The notes under the pieces were generated by a model. That model was not told where the DNA came from. It ran no database searches and worked only from the letters and a program-made list of their open reading frames with translations. A stretch of DNA of 27,725 nt. Source: Verrucomicrobiota bacterium. GTDB taxonomy: Bacteria > Verrucomicrobiota > Verrucomicrobiia > Opitutales > Opitutaceae. The position numbers and the translations under genes were made by a program. Shown one piece after another: positions 13,767-21,707 of the stretch; position 1 is the stretch's first letter, and each line of letters begins with the position of its first letter. The stretch covers positions 1-27,725 of the forward strand of contig JAEZAD010000071.1 of NCBI GenBank assembly GCA_023430565.1. The letters run 5' to 3'.

Positions 13767-15935
13767 TCACACTGAAACGGCGACGACGACCCGCGTGCCT
13801 TTTCCCGGGGCGCTCTCGATCTCGACTTTTCCGCCGAGCAACTCGGCGCGTTCCTTGATGCCGACGAGCCCGAAGCTGCGGCGACCTCCGTTGGGCGGCG
13901 TGCCGTTGGAAAAGCCGATGCCGTCGTCCTCCACCCCGAGCCGGACGGCGCGTCCCTCGAACGCCAGCTCGACGTCGATGCGCCGGGGGCGGGCGTGCTT
14001 GCTCGCGTTCATGATCGCTTCCTGGCCGATGCGCAGGAGGTTGTTTTCGACGACCGGCGGGAGGCGGCGGGTGGTGCCTTCGATGCGCATGTGAGGGGTC
14101 ACGCCGGTGCCCTCGGTCGTTTGCTTGAGGATTCCTTCCAAGGCCTGCGCGAGATCGCCGCGTTCGAGAATCTGCGAACGCATGTTCCAGATCGTTTCGC
14201 GGGCTTCCGCGAGAGCGGCGCGGGCGAGTTGGTGGGCGACGGAGAGGTTCTGGCGGGCGGGTGCGCTGAGCTCGCCGGCGCGGGTGCGAACGAGCTCCAA
14301 TTGAACGGAGATCGCGCCGAGGCTCTGGGAAAGCGTGTCGTGAATCTCGCGCGCGACGCGGTTTCGCTCGCTGAGGATCGCGGTGAACTCGGTTTCGGCC
14401 ATCGCCCGGCGGTGCTGCTGATCGCGCAGGCTCCGGCGCAGCGTGAGCGTGACGGCCGCCACGGCGCCGAGGACGAGGACGAGCAAACCCGAAAGCGTCC
14501 AGCCGACGCGCTCCGCATTCCACCACGGCGGTGGTTGAAGCACGGATACATCGGCGGCCGAGCGCAGGAGCAGTTGAAACGAGCGCGGCTCCCACAAGCC
14601 GCCGAGCGGACCGGCTTCGTCGGTGAGCACCGAGCAGATGCCCGCGACCTGGACGACGCTGCCCGGCAGCCAGTCCGCGGGCGCCGGCGTGTTTTCGGGC
14701 AGGTGCAACTGGGCGCGCACGGAGGTTTCGTGCCAGTTCAGGGTCAGCGCCACGCTGTCCGGAAAACGGCGGAGCTCGACGAGACGCGCTTCGAGCTGCA
14801 CCAGATCGGCGTCCTTCCGCAGCGCGCTCGAGACATCCGTCAACACTTCCGGCGGGGGCGGCGGATGCGAGGAGCGTTTACGGAAAACCGCATCTTCGAG
14901 CACGGCGCTGTAGCCGCCGCGCGCGGGAAATCCGATCACGTCGACTTCGTCGCCGAGCTGCAGCGGGAGGTTCTCGGTCGTCTCGACGCGAAGACTCTGA
15001 TCGCCGTCGCGAATCCAGAGCACCGCGCCGGGCTGATAATGAGTGACGATGCCGCGCACATGCACCCGATGGCCGTGTTTGCCGCTTTGCTTTTCGAAGC
15101 GCAGGAGGCTGGAAACCGGTCGGGTATCGCCGTCGAACGGAAGATCGGGCGGCGGTTTTTCGACCACCCACTCGACGCCGCAGGGCACCTGGACGAATGG
15201 GCGCACGAACTGGCGGTTGCGGTTGTGCAGATTGAAGCAGAGTCCGCGCAGCCGGATCACGGCATCGACGTAATCGTCGGGCGCGAGCTGGCCGCACACC
15301 TGGGCGCTCAGGCGCGTGTTGCCGGAGGCGAGGGTGACGATGACCTTCGGATGCTCCGCCTGAGATCCGCGGTCCGGCGGCGGCGTCGGGTAGCGCGTGC
15401 CGGGTGGCGGCGATCCGTTGTCGCTGGGCGTCTTCGGTTCGACGCTGCGCACAATGCCGGAAACCTCGACCCACGTGGCGTCGAAATGGCCGGCGCTGAG
15501 TTCATCGAGCGAAACGCGGATGGGATCGGGCAGCGGGCCGCGGCCGATCTTCGTGAGATGGCGTGCGATGACGTAGGGCGCGAAACCGCCCGGGTCGGTC
15601 ACGCCCTCGATTTCGAGCAGGTCGCCCCGTTTCATCTTCGCGACGAGTTCGGAAGGGCCCTGGACGTAGATGCCCTCCGTTTCATCCTGGATCACGAAGG
15701 CAATTCCTTCGGGATCGGCTTCGCCCATGAACACGCCGCGCAGACGAACCGGCCTCTCGCGGCGCGCTTCCGCCTCGGTGAGGGCGCGCACCTGAGCGGC
15801 GGTGGTGAGCACGACATCCGACGGCGAGGTTTCGGCGCGGAGCCACGGCTGGACGAAGAGCAGGCACGCGATCAGCGCCCGTGCGGGCTGGGACGAAGCC
15901 CGAATCCAGAGCGGCAATCGCAGGCGGACGTGCAT
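13767..15935 (-). CDS. NarX/DesK-type sensor histidine kinase with OB-fold-like exported sensor region
   Basis: The 722-residue protein has an N-terminal signal-like segment (ALIACLLFVQPWLRA, 20-34) and a ~440-residue exported region. It then has one transmembrane helix (about 479-499, LSGLLVLVLGAVAAVTLTL) and a cytoplasmic kinase. The dimerisation/phospho-acceptor motif is REIHDTLSQSLGAI, with His532. The ATPase domain has EAIMNASKHA (N box, Asn643), VEDDGIGF and SFGLVGIKERAELLGG. The exported part seems to hold repeated OB-like units: VRLRGVF...FVIQDETEGIYV...GDLLEIEGV (63-131) and VHVRGIV...LWIRDGDQSLRVE...GDEVDVIGF (291-354), with looser copies near 155-250 and 381-467. Such regions occur in verrucomicrobial kinases; the ligand is unknown. 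The ATG lies inside a dispersed repeat and lacks a Shine-Dalgarno site; TTG at codon 7 is an alternative start. It is co-transcribed with the response regulator. Confidence 0.92.
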   Translation of the reverse strand: MHVRLRLPLWIRASSQPARALIACLLFVQPWLRAETSPSDVVLTTAAQVRALTEAEARRERPVRLRGVFMGEADPEGIAFVIQDETEGIYVQGPSELVAKMKRGDLLEIEGVTDPGGFAPYVIARHLTKIGRGPLPDPIRVSLDELSAGHFDATWVEVSGIVRSVEPKTPSDNGSPPPGTRYPTPPPDRGSQAEHPKVIVTLASGNTRLSAQVCGQLAPDDYVDAVIRLRGLCFNLHNRNRQFVRPFVQVPCGVEWVVEKPPPDLPFDGDTRPVSSLLRFEKQSGKHGHRVHVRGIVTHYQPGAVLWIRDGDQSLRVETTENLPLQLGDEVDVIGFPARGGYSAVLEDAVFRKRSSHPPPPPEVLTDVSSALRKDADLVQLEARLVELRRFPDSVALTLNWHETSVRAQLHLPENTPAPADWLPGSVVQVAGICSVLTDEAGPLGGLWEPRSFQLLLRSAADVSVLQPPPWWNAERVGWTLSGLLVLVLGAVAAVTLTLRRSLRDQQHRRAMAETEFTAILSERNRVAREIHDTLSQSLGAISVQLELVRTRAGELSAPARQNLSVAHQLARAALAEARETIWNMRSQILERGDLAQALEGILKQTTEGTGVTPHMRIEGTTRRLPPVVENNLLRIGQEAIMNASKHARPRRIDVELAFEGRAVRLGVEDDGIGFSNGTPPNGGRRSFGLVGIKERAELLGGKVEIESAPGKGTRVVVAVSV

Positions 15936-15965
15936 CTGGATTGTTCGCTTCGCTCAGAATGACAG
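15888..15965. repeat. Dispersed imperfect inverted repeat, copy 3, overlapping the kinase start
   Basis: The right arm CTGGATTGTTCGCTTCGCTC (15936-15955) plus AGAATGACAG matches copy 1. The left arm CTGGGACGAAGCCCGAATCC (15888-15907) is its diverged reverse complement. The spacer shares GGCGGACG-GCA with copy 1 (15924-15934 against 2817-2827). The kinase start codon (15933-15935) and roughly its first 16 codons fall within the element. Confidence 0.6.
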
Positions 15966-16046
15966 GAGAAGGGGCCGGGGTTCTATCCTCGATAACGGCG
16001 AGGTGCGCAAGGCCGCTGCTGGCCGGCCATGCCGCGAATCGAAGAC

Positions 16047-19000
16047 TCAGAACCGGATCGAGTTCGTGAGCATCCAGGTTGTCCGACTCGGGATGCGCAC
16101 CTGCGCGATGGTGCCGTCGGGGTTGGCAAGGATCGGGATGAGCTCCTCGTCGGCGAACAGATCGCGGACGTTCAGCTGAATGCTCCAGACGTATTTCGAG
16201 CCGAGCGGACGCTCGTAGCCGATCCATGCGTCGTAGTTGGTTTCGGCCGGGCCGTAGATCGGGCGGGTGACATCGGTGACCCAGATGTTGGCGTCGGTGT
16301 TGTATTGCGGGTAGTAGCCGATGGCCGTCTTGTCCTGCCAGCGGACGGCGCCGCCGACGTTCACGTTTTTCAATGCTCCGCTGATGAAGGTATAGTTCGT
16401 GACGAAGTTGAGGCGCCATTTGCGCAGCTCGCTGACCGAGACGCCCTCGCCCGAGATTGCGTTCACGTAGGGACCGTAGACGTCCTGCATCATGCGGCCG
16501 CCGAAGGTGTCCTGTTCCGACGAATACGTGGTGCCGCCGCCCCAGTGGCGCAGGTCGGCAAAGCCGTCGATCGTCCAGTAGTTCAGCTGGCTCGGACCGC
16601 CCGGGTTGTTGTTGTAGCCTTCGAACCAGAGATCGCGGTTCTCGGCGACGAACGGGGCCCAGTCGGGAAGGATGTTGCTGCGCACGGCCTTGATTTCGGC
16701 GGCGTTGAGCGTGAGCCGCCAGTTGGGGAGGGGGTTGGCGGTGAGTTCGATTTCGACGCCCTTCGAAACGAGATCGTTGGTCAGCTTTTGTCCGGCCGGC
16801 GGGCTTTCGCCCCAGATGCGATAGTCGTCGCCGGTGATTTTTTCGAATTGTTCGGCGGCGACCCAGGCCGGGTTGAGCGGGCGGAACCATTCGGCGTCGC
16901 TGCGGGCGTCGAACCAGGCCCGGCGATATTCGACTTCGTCGGCGGTGAGGGGCGGAGCGAGATAGGGCAGGCTGGTGTCGGGGTTGATCGTGCCCTCGGC
17001 GACGTAGTTGCCGGAGCCGGGGACGGCGCCGCTGCGAATGCGGAGCGGCTGGGTGACGAGGGTGCCGAGTTGATTGCGCCAGTCGGCGGGCAGCGGTTGG
17101 CTTGCGACCGCGGTGTCGTAGGAGCTGCCGAAAAACCACCGGTTGACGAGCGATTCGGGCGCGGCCTGGGTGCCGTCGGCGCTCCAGGAGCCCCACGCTT
17201 CCTGCGCGAGCGTATTCATCGTGCGCGCGATGCCGGCCTTGGCCCAGAACGTCGACGGGCCGCGGTTCAACGTGGTGTTTTTCTGGAGGGTTTCGAACCA
17301 GTTCACGCGCAGGGAAAGTTTATTATCCAGCGCCGTGATGAGCACGCCGTAGTCCTTGGTTTCGCCGGACGGGGCGGGGAATTGCTCGCCGTTGATGTCG
17401 CGGCCCACTTCGGACGGGCGGAAGCTGTTCGAGTCGTTGTAGGTGAAACTCACGCCGAGACCGCGGGGGAGGCGGCGGGCGCCGAACAGCTCGAGGAGTT
17501 CGTTGACGTGGAGCACGGCGCCCCAGCTGCGGCGCTGTTCGTCGGCCTTCAGCGGCGTGACGGTGGAGTAGTTCCAGTCGGGGCTGTGGGGCAGGACGGC
17601 GTTGAACGGGTCGCGGATGAGCGCGGCGGGTTTGTCCCAGCGCTCGTATTTGTCCTGGCGCCAGCCGAAGAGCGGGACGAGTGCGCCGTTCAGCAATTTG
17701 CCCTGCCAGACGAAGGCGGTGGAGTCGGTGGTGTCGTAGCCCTGCGCGGCGCCGGTGTAGAGATCGTCGAGGTTGTCGTGCCAGTTCAGGATGTTGAGGT
17801 TGGCGTTGTGCCACGTGCTGGTGTTGTTGTTCCAGACGAGCGCGTTTTGGGAAGCGCCGGGCGAATGGTCCGAGGTGACGCCGTGGATGGCGGAGGCGGG
17901 GATCGCGTCGAAGCTCGCGACGTTCTGCAGATTTTCGCCGATGTAGTGGAGGCCCCACCACGCCTGGTGGTTGGCGGAATTCAGGAGGGGGACGCCGTAG
18001 GTGGCCGCGTCCCAGGCGTAGAGGTTGAAATCGCGACTGAAATTTTCGTAGCGCTGGCTGGAGACGATGCCGGTGAACGTCTGCTCGCCGAAGATTTTGC
18101 TGACGAGGTGATCGTCGCCGAGGTGGTCGGCGATATCGAATTTGTAGTAGCCCGTCACGCGCCAGGATTCGCGATCCTCGGCGGCGATCCGGCCGGAGCT
18201 CGAGCTGACGATGTAGGGCCGGCCGACGTCGGGGTTGGCGGAGTTGTCGCGGAGGGTGGCGTTGACGTCGACGGTGACGCGGTTCGAGTTGATGGTGTTG
18301 GCGAAGCCGGACTCGTAGTTTTCGCGGTAATACGCGGCGTTGAGACCGAGGCGTCCGTCGAAGTAGGTCTGCGTGAATGAGAGGTCGATGTTGTCGAATT
18401 TATTCCATTCTCCCTTGTTGGGGCCGGCCATGGTGCGGTCGACGAACGCGAGCGGACCGCCGAGGATCATCTGGGTGGGCCAGAGCGCGGCGCCGAAGCC
18501 GCCGAAGGGGCGGCCGCTGGTGCTTTCGTAATCGCTGATGAGGTCGGAGATGATCGGATTGCCGGCGAAGAACGCGGCGGTGTTGCGGTTCCACGAGCCG
18601 GTGCCGCCCTCGTCGTAGTTGGGATTTGTGACGCCGCTGAGGCCGCCCCAGGGCGAACCGTCGCGTTGGCGGTAGGCGTCGAGGCTGCCGTTGCCGATCG
18701 AGCTGTTGGCGGGGTTTTGATAAATCGTCGCCGGGGAGCTGTTCCACCAGTCGCGGCCGGGCGCGCCGGCGAAGTAGTGGGACAGTTCGCGGTGCTGCGT
18801 GCCGTCCGGCTCCTGCGGGATGCCGTTACTCGTGAGCGGATCATACATCAGGTATTGGTTGAGCGGGCCGAACCAGTTCGTGATGAAATCGGCCGCGGTC
18901 GTGGCGATGGGACGATTGCCGCGGATCGTGCCCTTCTCGCCCTTGATGTCGAATTGGGTGAAAATGCTGCGGGCGAGCTTGGGTTGCCAGCGGAGGGCGC

Positions 19001-19751
19001 CGTAGAGCCGCTTGTCGTGATTGAAGGTGAAGTCCTGCCGGTATTGGGCCTCGTCGTTCAGGCCGGCGACGCGCAGGCCGAGTTGGCCCTTGATCAGCGG
19101 CACGTTGACATCGACCACTTCGCGATGGGAGCCGTAGCTGCCGATGCGGAGTTGCGCCTCGGCTTCGAGTTTCTCGAGGTTCGGATCCTTGAGGGTGTTG
19201 TTGATGATGCCGGCGGGGCTGCCGAGGCCGAAGAGGATGGAGTTTGGCCCGCGCTGGATGTCGATGCGCGAGGTGTTGTAGGCATCCATGGGGATGCTCG
19301 TGACGAAGAAGTTTCGGGTGAGGTCGGCGGTGTTGAGGCCGCGCACGCGGGTGCCGCTCTGCGGGTTGGCGAGCATTTGGTTGCGGTAGGCGTTATCGTC
19401 GGCATTGCCGCCGTAGAAATTGCCGCCGATGCCCGAGACTTCGGTGCTGGTCGTGTAGACGAGGACGTCACGGAGATTGCTGGAGCCGGTGTCCTTCAAG
19501 AATTCGCCGGTCACGACGGTGATCGCCGAAGCGACGTCGCGCAGCTGCGTATTGAGGCGCGATCCGGCGAGCGAGGATGTCGCGGCGTAGCCGGTGTCCT
19601 CGGTGCTGACGACTTCGAAGGGAGACAGGGTGATGATTTCCTGGTCTTCTTCGTCGGACTCGTCGCTGGCGGGTGTTTGCGCGAGCGAGAAAGGCGCGGT
19701 GCTGGCCAGCAAGAGAGCAAGCAGACGCCGGTATGGGGTAATCGCTTTCAT
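16047..19751 (-). CDS. TonB-dependent outer-membrane receptor (large Opitutaceae type)
   Basis: I chose the ATG at 19749-19751, giving 1234 residues, because MKAITPYRRLLALLLASTAP starts a signal peptide ending near FSLAQ; an upstream start would add 21 polar residues. An acidic stretch (DESDEEDQE) leads to IITLSPFEVVSTEDTGYAA. Then comes the plug domain (LRDVASAITVVTGEFLKDTG, NLRDVLVYTTSTEVSGIGGN, IDIQRGPNSILFGLGSPAGI). The rest is a beta-barrel of about 1000 residues ending in TTWMLTNSIRF, with the terminal Phe needed for outer-membrane insertion. It imports a substrate too large for porins, using energy from TonB-ExbBD. Lying beside the two-component system and GH35 beta-galactosidase on the same strand suggests a galactose-containing glycan or oligosaccharide; no SusD is present. 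The long 5' leader is strongly structured. The gene is divergent from paoABC. Confidence 0.95.
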   Translation of the reverse strand: MKAITPYRRLLALLLASTAPFSLAQTPASDESDEEDQEIITLSPFEVVSTEDTGYAATSSLAGSRLNTQLRDVASAITVVTGEFLKDTGSSNLRDVLVYTTSTEVSGIGGNFYGGNADDNAYRNQMLANPQSGTRVRGLNTADLTRNFFVTSIPMDAYNTSRIDIQRGPNSILFGLGSPAGIINNTLKDPNLEKLEAEAQLRIGSYGSHREVVDVNVPLIKGQLGLRVAGLNDEAQYRQDFTFNHDKRLYGALRWQPKLARSIFTQFDIKGEKGTIRGNRPIATTAADFITNWFGPLNQYLMYDPLTSNGIPQEPDGTQHRELSHYFAGAPGRDWWNSSPATIYQNPANSSIGNGSLDAYRQRDGSPWGGLSGVTNPNYDEGGTGSWNRNTAAFFAGNPIISDLISDYESTSGRPFGGFGAALWPTQMILGGPLAFVDRTMAGPNKGEWNKFDNIDLSFTQTYFDGRLGLNAAYYRENYESGFANTINSNRVTVDVNATLRDNSANPDVGRPYIVSSSSGRIAAEDRESWRVTGYYKFDIADHLGDDHLVSKIFGEQTFTGIVSSQRYENFSRDFNLYAWDAATYGVPLLNSANHQAWWGLHYIGENLQNVASFDAIPASAIHGVTSDHSPGASQNALVWNNNTSTWHNANLNILNWHDNLDDLYTGAAQGYDTTDSTAFVWQGKLLNGALVPLFGWRQDKYERWDKPAALIRDPFNAVLPHSPDWNYSTVTPLKADEQRRSWGAVLHVNELLELFGARRLPRGLGVSFTYNDSNSFRPSEVGRDINGEQFPAPSGETKDYGVLITALDNKLSLRVNWFETLQKNTTLNRGPSTFWAKAGIARTMNTLAQEAWGSWSADGTQAAPESLVNRWFFGSSYDTAVASQPLPADWRNQLGTLVTQPLRIRSGAVPGSGNYVAEGTINPDTSLPYLAPPLTADEVEYRRAWFDARSDAEWFRPLNPAWVAAEQFEKITGDDYRIWGESPPAGQKLTNDLVSKGVEIELTANPLPNWRLTLNAAEIKAVRSNILPDWAPFVAENRDLWFEGYNNNPGGPSQLNYWTIDGFADLRHWGGGTTYSSEQDTFGGRMMQDVYGPYVNAISGEGVSVSELRKWRLNFVTNYTFISGALKNVNVGGAVRWQDKTAIGYYPQYNTDANIWVTDVTRPIYGPAETNYDAWIGYERPLGSKYVWSIQLNVRDLFADEELIPILANPDGTIAQVRIPSRTTWMLTNSIRF

Positions 19752-20109
19752 GTGTGTATTGCGGGGTGTTGAGGAGACCAAAGAACAGCTGCGATTGGAC
19801 CGCGGGCCGGACAAAGCGGTCCCGCGGGAACGGCGGACAGTCCAAAAACTTTAGTGGGGTAAAAGGGAAAAGCGGCCGAGCGAACGGAGGATAACTCCGT
19901 GCGAGTCGGCGCGCTATCACCTGTTTGGGTGAAACGAGCGGGGATCGGGCGAACCCTGATGGCGGGGCGATTTTTTCCGATGGGCGCTTCAGAATGGGAA
20001 TGGACAAAAGGCGGCGACGCGCGGGCCTCTGAATGCTATGGTGCGCGAGCCGCGCGGAAGCCGCTCGTTCACGCAGACCGCGGCCAACACATTGAACCCA
20101 GGGCAAAAC
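19752..20109. promoter_or_regulatory. Divergent intergenic region between the TonB receptor and paoABC
   Basis: This 358-bp stretch holds no convincing gene and should contain the promoters of both divergent transcripts. Besides the structured leader at 19795-19845 it has two perfect short inverted repeats: ACGGAG-GATAA-CTCCGT (19884-19900) and TCACC-TGTTTG-GGTGA (19917-19932). Either could be a regulator operator, for instance for the NarL-type regulator or a local repressor. I found no -35/-10 pair that I would defend on either strand. Short open frames here have no family features. Confidence 0.5.
19795..19845 (-). other. Structured leader upstream of the TonB receptor gene
   Basis: Nested inverted repeats lie 44-94 bp upstream of the receptor ATG. 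The outer pair is TTGGAC (19795-19800) with GTCCAA (19840-19845). An inner pair CGCGGG (19801-19806) with CCCGCG (19821-19826) stacks on it. GGACCGC (19797-19803) can pair instead with GCGGTCC (19816-19822). The two folds exclude each other. This may be a 5' UTR regulatory element or an operator; no known riboswitch class is recognised. Confidence 0.4.
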
Positions 20110-20751
20110 ATGGAGCGACCAGACGAGTTGGAGTTTTCCCGGCGGCAATTTGTGATCACCGGCACCGCGGCCGCCGCCTTCGCGATGTTTCCGCCGCTGG
20201 CGCGAGCGCAGGGGCAGGGTGGCGCCACCGATCCCGCTCTCCTCACGAAGATCGCTTTCAAGGTGAACGGGGAGAGCCGCGAGCTTGCGCTCGATCCCCG
20301 CACCACGCTGCTCGATGCGCTGCGGGAGCATCTTCATCTCACCGGCAGCAAGAAAGGGTGCGATCACGGGCAGTGCGGGGCGTGCACGGTGATCGTGAAC
20401 GGCCGGCGCATCAATTCGTGCCTGACGCTCGCGGTGATGCAGGAAGGGGCCGAGATCACGACGATTGAAGGGCTCGGCACGCCGGAGGACCTGCACCCGA
20501 TGCAGGCGGCGTTCGTGAAATGCGACGGCTACCAATGCGGCTATTGCACGCCGGGGCAGATCTGTTCGGCGGTCGCGATGCTGGGTGAGATCAAGGCCGG
20601 CATCCCGAGCCATGTGACGGAAGATCTTTCGGCCCGGCCGAAACTCACGCCCGCCGAACTGCGCGAGCGGATGAGCGGCAACCTTTGCCGCTGCGGCGCC
20701 TATTCGAATATGGCGGAAGCGATCACGGAAGTTGCGGAGGGGAGCGCATGA
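20110..20751 (+). CDS. paoA: Periplasmic aldehyde oxidoreductase, [2Fe-2S] subunit with Tat signal
   Basis: The 213-residue protein starts at the ATG 20110-20112, just before a twin-arginine signal (FSRRQFVITGTAAAAFAMFP, 9-28) cleaved near ARAQG. A plant-type ferredoxin domain follows: GCDHGQCGACTVIVNGRRIN holds Cys84, Cys89 and Cys92, with Cys104 after it. The helical second cluster domain has Cys143 and Cys146 (YQCGYCTPGQI) and Cys193/Cys195 (NLCRCGAYSN). Order and wording match Escherichia coli PaoA (YagT) closely, including EGAEITTIEGLG and GIPSHVTEDL. It passes electrons from the molybdenum subunit to the flavin subunit. The complex folds in the cytoplasm and is exported by Tat through this subunit's signal. 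Its TGA overlaps the paoB ATG as ATGA, so the operon is translationally coupled. Confidence 0.95.
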   Translation: MERPDELEFSRRQFVITGTAAAAFAMFPPLARAQGQGGATDPALLTKIAFKVNGESRELALDPRTTLLDALREHLHLTGSKKGCDHGQCGACTVIVNGRRINSCLTLAVMQEGAEITTIEGLGTPEDLHPMQAAFVKCDGYQCGYCTPGQICSAVAMLGEIKAGIPSHVTEDLSARPKLTPAELRERMSGNLCRCGAYSNMAEAITEVAEGSA

Positions 20752-21707
20752 AACCGTTTACGTTCGAACGCGCGCGCACGCCGGCCGAAGCCGCGGCGGC
20801 GGCCGAGCGCAAACCGGGCGCGCGGTTCATCGCGGGCGGCACGAATCTGCTCGATCTGATGAAACTGCAGATTGAGACGCCGACGCACCTGATCGACGTG
20901 AACGGGCTCGGCCTCGACCAGATCGAAACGACGTCCGACGGCGGTTTGCGGATTGGCGCGCTGGTGCGCAACACGGACCTCGCGGCGGACGAACGTGTGC
21001 GGCGCGACTACCCCGTGCTATCGCGCGCGCTCGTCGCGGGCGCTTCCGGGCAATTGCGCAACATGGCCACGACGGCGGGCAATCTCCTGCAGCGGACGCG
21101 CTGTCCTTATTTCTACGATACGAACCAGCCGTGCAACAAACGCGCGCCCGGCAGCGGTTGCGGTGCGATCGGAGGATTCAGCCGGCAGCACGCGGTGATC
21201 GGCGTGAGCGAGGCGTGCATCGCCACGCATCCGAGCGACATGGCGGTGGCGCTGCGCGTGCTGGATGCGACGGTGGAAACGATTCGGGCGGGCGGCGCGG
21301 TGCGAACGATTCCGATCGCGGAGTTTCATCGGCTGCCCGGCGATCAACCCCAGCTCGACACGGTGCTTGAGGCGGGCGAGTTGATCACGGCGGTGACACT
21401 GCCGAAGCCGGTGGGCGGGCGGCAGATTTATTACAAGGTGCGCGACCGGGCATCGTATGCGTTCGCGCTGGTTTCCGTGGCGGCGATCGTGCAGCGCGAC
21501 GGGACGGGCCGTGTGGCGCTGGGCGGCGTGGCGCACAAGCCGTGGCGGGTGGAAGCGGCCGAGGCAGAGTTGCCCCGCGGCGCGAATGCGTTTGCGGCGC
21601 GGTTGCTGGCCGGCGCGAGACCGACGGAGCAAAACGCCTTCAAACTCAAACTGGTCGAGCGCGTGCTCGGCGCCGTGCTGGCAGAAGCGAAGGAGTCACA
21701 GGCATGA
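20748..21707 (+). CDS. paoB: Periplasmic aldehyde oxidoreductase, FAD and [4Fe-4S] subunit
   Basis: The 319-residue protein begins at the ATG 20748-20750, overlapping the paoA stop and preceded by GGAGGGGAG as a good ribosome-binding site. FAD-binding motifs are RFIAGGTNLLDLMKLQ (26-41) and GASGQLRNMATTAGNLLQR (98-116). The insertion carrying Cys119, Cys129, Cys138 and Cys157 (RCPYFYD, QPCNKR, GSGCGAIGG, EACIAT) is what binds the extra [4Fe-4S] cluster in E. coli PaoB. The C-terminal CO-dehydrogenase flavoprotein domain includes KVRDRASYAFALVSVAA. It accepts electrons from paoA and passes them to an external acceptor. Length is nearly identical to E. coli PaoB (318 as recalled). Its stop overlaps the paoC start. 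It has no signal peptide and would travel with the PaoA subunit. Confidence 0.95.
   Translation: MKPFTFERARTPAEAAAAAERKPGARFIAGGTNLLDLMKLQIETPTHLIDVNGLGLDQIETTSDGGLRIGALVRNTDLAADERVRRDYPVLSRALVAGASGQLRNMATTAGNLLQRTRCPYFYDTNQPCNKRAPGSGCGAIGGFSRQHAVIGVSEACIATHPSDMAVALRVLDATVETIRAGGAVRTIPIAEFHRLPGDQPQLDTVLEAGELITAVTLPKPVGGRQIYYKVRDRASYAFALVSVAAIVQRDGTGRVALGGVAHKPWRVEAAEAELPRGANAFAARLLAGARPTEQNAFKLKLVERVLGAVLAEAKESQA

Noticed and set aside
16029..18380. 783-codon plus-strand frame opposite the TonB receptor
   Set aside because: Glycine/valine/aspartate-rich shadow of the receptor gene with no domain; the minus-strand frame has signal peptide, plug and barrel end.
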